64,000 nt of DNA from assembly GCA_963747535.1 (NCBI GenBank), contig CAVVFX010000008.1:1-64000 (forward strand), read 5' to 3'. Numbering within the stretch: the stretch's first letter is position 1; the number at the start of each line of letters is the position of its first letter. The notes under the pieces were generated by a model that was not told where the DNA came from, did not search any database, and worked only from the letters and a program-made list of their open reading frames with translations. Of this stretch, positions 62,901 through 64,000 are shown in pieces. The translations under genes were made by a program, and so were the position numbers. This stretch comes from CAVVFX01 sp963747535 (GTDB lineage: Bacteria > Acidobacteriota > Terriglobia > Bryobacterales > Bryobacteraceae).

Positions 62901-63346
62901 CCGGAACTCCCTTTACCGTTTCCGGCAGCAATAGCCTCAACCTGGGTAGTGGAGGCACCGCGACCCCGAATCTGGTAGCGCCCGTTCGAATCACTGGCGA
63001 CATCAATACGGTTCCCTGGTTCAGCACGACCAGCTTCGCCAAGGCGGCGACCAACGTTCAAGGCGACCTCGGGAGGAATATCATGAGCGGCCCGGGGAGC
63101 TTCAATCTGAATGCCGGCCTGTCGCGCTGGATAGTCCTCCGTCCACGCGAGGGCGGCGACATCCGGATGCAACTACGTCTCGATTCCCTCAACGTGACCA
63201 ACACGCCATGGTTCGCGAATCCTGCCAATCTCACCTGCTGCACCGGGTCCTTTGGAGAGATCACCAGCACGGTCAGCTCCGGCACCGGCGTCAACGGTAC
63301 GGGGGGCGGCCGCGTAGTGACGGTGGCCGTGAAGATCTTCTTCTGA
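59957..63346 (+). CDS. Oar-like TonB-dependent outer membrane receptor (tandem copy 1)
   Basis: 1129 residues, ATG with aaggggt ~11 bp upstream. Signal peptide (MNRLRTIFVLLLLALCMTGA, cleavage after FSQ or similar), Ig-like carboxypeptidase-regulatory domain (GTIVGTVTDASGAVIAGAKI; GTYDAAAEMAGFKKEVKTGT), plug domain (GRTMDSQLVEELPLGVNRNF; GTGAVTNVMIKSGTNQYHGE), beta-barrel ending VVTVAVKIFF. Its N-terminal 120 residues are nearly identical to those of the next gene, so the pair arose by recent tandem duplication. Located divergently from the GH88-like gene, which may process the imported glycan. Confidence 0.88.
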   Translation: MNRLRTIFVLLLLALCMTGAAFSQAVNGTIVGTVTDASGAVIAGAKITLTEVNTKIIHTGTTNSSGDYSFPDLPPGTYDAAAEMAGFKKEVKTGTVLEANNSPRIDLKLQTGDVTQTVEVSATAATLQTERADTGRTMDSQLVEELPLGVNRNFQNLLDLVPGTSVETFQHSQFFNASSSLQTNVNGAPRMGNNYQIEGIDNNERTGLLQIMITPSEAISQVSVSTTNHDPELGRGTGAVTNVMIKSGTNQYHGEAYWFDQNSAFDARSFFNPSVGHLAYNQMGGNVGGPIKHNKLFYFVNYLNTQDHEANTNLEGIPSQAFASGNLSGDPGHQVYDPLTGSTDGYGQNRVPFPGNIIPTSRINPIAAKILATYLPPTNQPFLATTQTNDYFALLAAQKTNNQVDSKMDWNLTDKDRISGRFSFGRPVIYQAPIFGEAGGPAQSNFEGTGEQKTYSTGLNYNRIVSPTLLTEVRIGVAHYHNQAVQSDYGSNDSTAIGIPGVNINPFTSGFVGIQISDYSAPLFGYSASLPWDRAEANIDIVNSWTKLLRNHQIKWGVDIRRIRDDLLQDQTYSPRGIMYFNTQQTAKQTCTGTSGGVPTGCSGSSQGIANDFASFLLDVPSQVARDVNTYFPAFRQTQIFSYIADNWQVSSKLTINLGLRWEIYTAPTPHFAGGFSNYDPANDTLVVAGVGNNPLNDGFNTRYKYFAPRTGLAYRLTDKTVIRAGFGISYTPFPDNTWMYNLPVRSNNSYVNPGGSDNYGPAILPNGQPASFEAGFPAPAAVVVPSNGIIQNPPTTTTEYVIPTNYHNGYIEAWNFAVQRQLPFGLLLDVAYVGSHSVDAPAEENLNAGQIIGVGSAGQPLYAKYGITATIQQNFQGFSATFNSLQVKFDRRLAKGLTLTTAFTWQKAMNFESDDDGGLDFYAGQGIGRNYARADFDRTLNYIQSYVYKLPVGPGEQFLSHGIAGKILGGWQVSGVMSIRTGTPFTVSGSNSLNLGSGGTATPNLVAPVRITGDINTVPWFSTTSFAKAATNVQGDLGRNIMSGPGSFNLNAGLSRWIVLRPREGGDIRMQLRLDSLNVTNTPWFANPANLTCCTGSFGEITSTVSSGTGVNGTGGGRVVTVAVKIFF

Positions 63347-63573
63347 TCTAAACCGAGCGTCACAAGTGATTGCGCGCCGCTAGCACCCATCCTACTGAGC
63401 CGTGGCCGTCAGGGAGCGGTTGGAGCGCAAACTCTAGCGACGCTGCGTTTAGATTCTCTTTTTATTGGGGGACAGGCCGGCTTTTATTGGTTTCCTGTTC
63501 CTTTTTTGTGCTTCCCAGCCGTCGGCACGTTTTACCTAAGCCTTACATTTATCTTGCGCATGTGAGCTGCCCC

Positions 63574-63585
63574 TGATAGCATAAT
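63574..63585 (+). promoter_or_regulatory. Conserved leader 12-mer, receptor 2
   Basis: Identical to 59895-59906 (tgatagcataat), 54 bp before the ATG at 63639; surrounding sequence is otherwise different. Confidence 0.6.
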
Positions 63586-63638
63586 AGCCAAACGGGTTTG
63601 TATTAAATACTACAGGTCCGAAGAGGGGTTGTCTCTAA

Positions 63639-64000
63639 ATGCGTGATCTACGTAAGATCTTTGTGTTACTGTCGCTCGCTCTGCTTATTGCCGGCGCAGC
63701 ATTCTCCCAAGCGGTGAACGGGACCATCGTAGGAACCGTGACCGATGCTTCCGGCGCTGTCGTCGCTGGCGTAAAAATCACATTAACCGAAGTTAATACC
63801 AGAATTGTCCACGGCGCGCAAACCAACGCGAGTGGCGATTTCTCGTTTCCGGATTTGCCGCCGGGTACCTATGATGTCGCGGCGGAAATGGCAGGCTTCA
63901 AGAAGGAAGTGAAAGCTGGGACTGTCCTGGAAGCCAATAATAGCCCGCGCGTCGATCTGAGTCTGCAAACCGGCGACGTTACGCAGACCGTCGAAGTCTC
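63639..64000 (+). CDS. Oar-like TonB-dependent receptor, 5' part (tandem copy 2, runs off window)
   Basis: Begins with the ATG at 63639 (MRDLRKIFVLLSLALLIAGA), with a purine-rich gaggggtt ~13 bp upstream; the 3' end lies beyond the window. The visible 120 residues are a signal peptide and the Ig-like regulatory domain (NGTIVGTVTDASGAVVAGVK; DLPPGTYDVAAEMAGFKKEV), almost the same as in the upstream receptor. The frame is intact to the last base. Expected length ~1100 residues. Confidence 0.85.
   Translation, partial: MRDLRKIFVLLSLALLIAGAAFSQAVNGTIVGTVTDASGAVVAGVKITLTEVNTRIVHGAQTNASGDFSFPDLPPGTYDVAAEMAGFKKEVKAGTVLEANNSPRVDLSLQTGDVTQTVEV

Overview
The window is high-GC bacterial chromosome, most likely from an acidobacterium of the Solibacter/Bryobacter group (Bryobacterales). 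The signs are NHL-repeat secreted proteins, one ending in the Solibacter-type TIGR03437 domain, four Oar-like TonB-dependent receptors with an N-terminal carboxypeptidase-regulatory domain, many secreted sugar-active enzymes, and serine/threonine kinase-TPR signalling. The assignment is inferred from family content, because no species-marker gene is complete here: only the last ~54 bases of 23S rRNA and the 5S rRNA are present.

Layout. 1-0.5 kb: end of an rRNA operon with a terminator. 0.6-2.2 kb: two small regulatory-type proteins sharing an N-terminal domain. 2.3-9.5 kb: two NHL-repeat secreted proteins separated by a complete IS4-family element with perfect inverted repeats and a 10-bp target duplication. 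9.5-19 kb: housekeeping genes (asnS, arginase, ddl) surrounded by three paralogous membrane glycosyltransferase-like TPR proteins and a truncated fourth copy. 19-26 kb: kinase-TPR protein, trxB-ridA, and an ECF sigma/anti-sigma operon. 25.6-26.2 kb: gene remnants (clpB N-domain; probable glycosidase tail). 26.3-29.8 kb: arylsulfatase and an arsR-VOC operon. 30.3-42.2 kb: minus-strand carbohydrate-uptake and degradation region, with two TonB receptors, a toroid lyase/hydrolase-like Tat protein, a DUF5060 glycosidase, an isopropylmalate/tartrate-type dehydrogenase, and remnants of an amidohydrolase and a sortase. 42.9-47.7 kb: small secreted or envelope proteins (RidA-like, PagL-like, DUF4239) and an ABC-F ATPase. 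47.7-50.6 kb: a thuA-like gene split by an ISAzo13-family element. 50.6-57.5 kb: enolase-superfamily dehydratase, marR-clcA, ntrX-ntrY. 57.7-64 kb: two unknown small proteins, a GH88-like hydrolase and two tandem TonB receptors, the last cut by the window end.

How the genes relate. The receptor-hydrolase-dehydrogenase run (42.2 to 34.2 kb) has stop-start overlaps or short gaps at three of its four internal junctions and reads as one sugar-acid or polysaccharide utilisation operon. GH88, the enolase-superfamily dehydratase, ThuA and the sulfatase fit the same lifestyle of degrading acidic or sulfated plant and microbial polymers. Regulation visible in the DNA includes an ArsR-type and a MarR-type dyad overlapping -10 elements, two or three probable leaderless starts, and a conserved leader in front of the two tandem receptors.

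The most unusual material is (i) the TMTC-like paralog cluster, (ii) the ISAzo13-type element with an extra N-terminal domain, a dyad flanking its promoter and an A8 slippage site, (iii) degraded genes hidden in intergenic DNA, and (iv) an NtrX-type regulator with an altered sigma-54 contact loop. No CRISPR array, prophage or clearly novel defence system was found.
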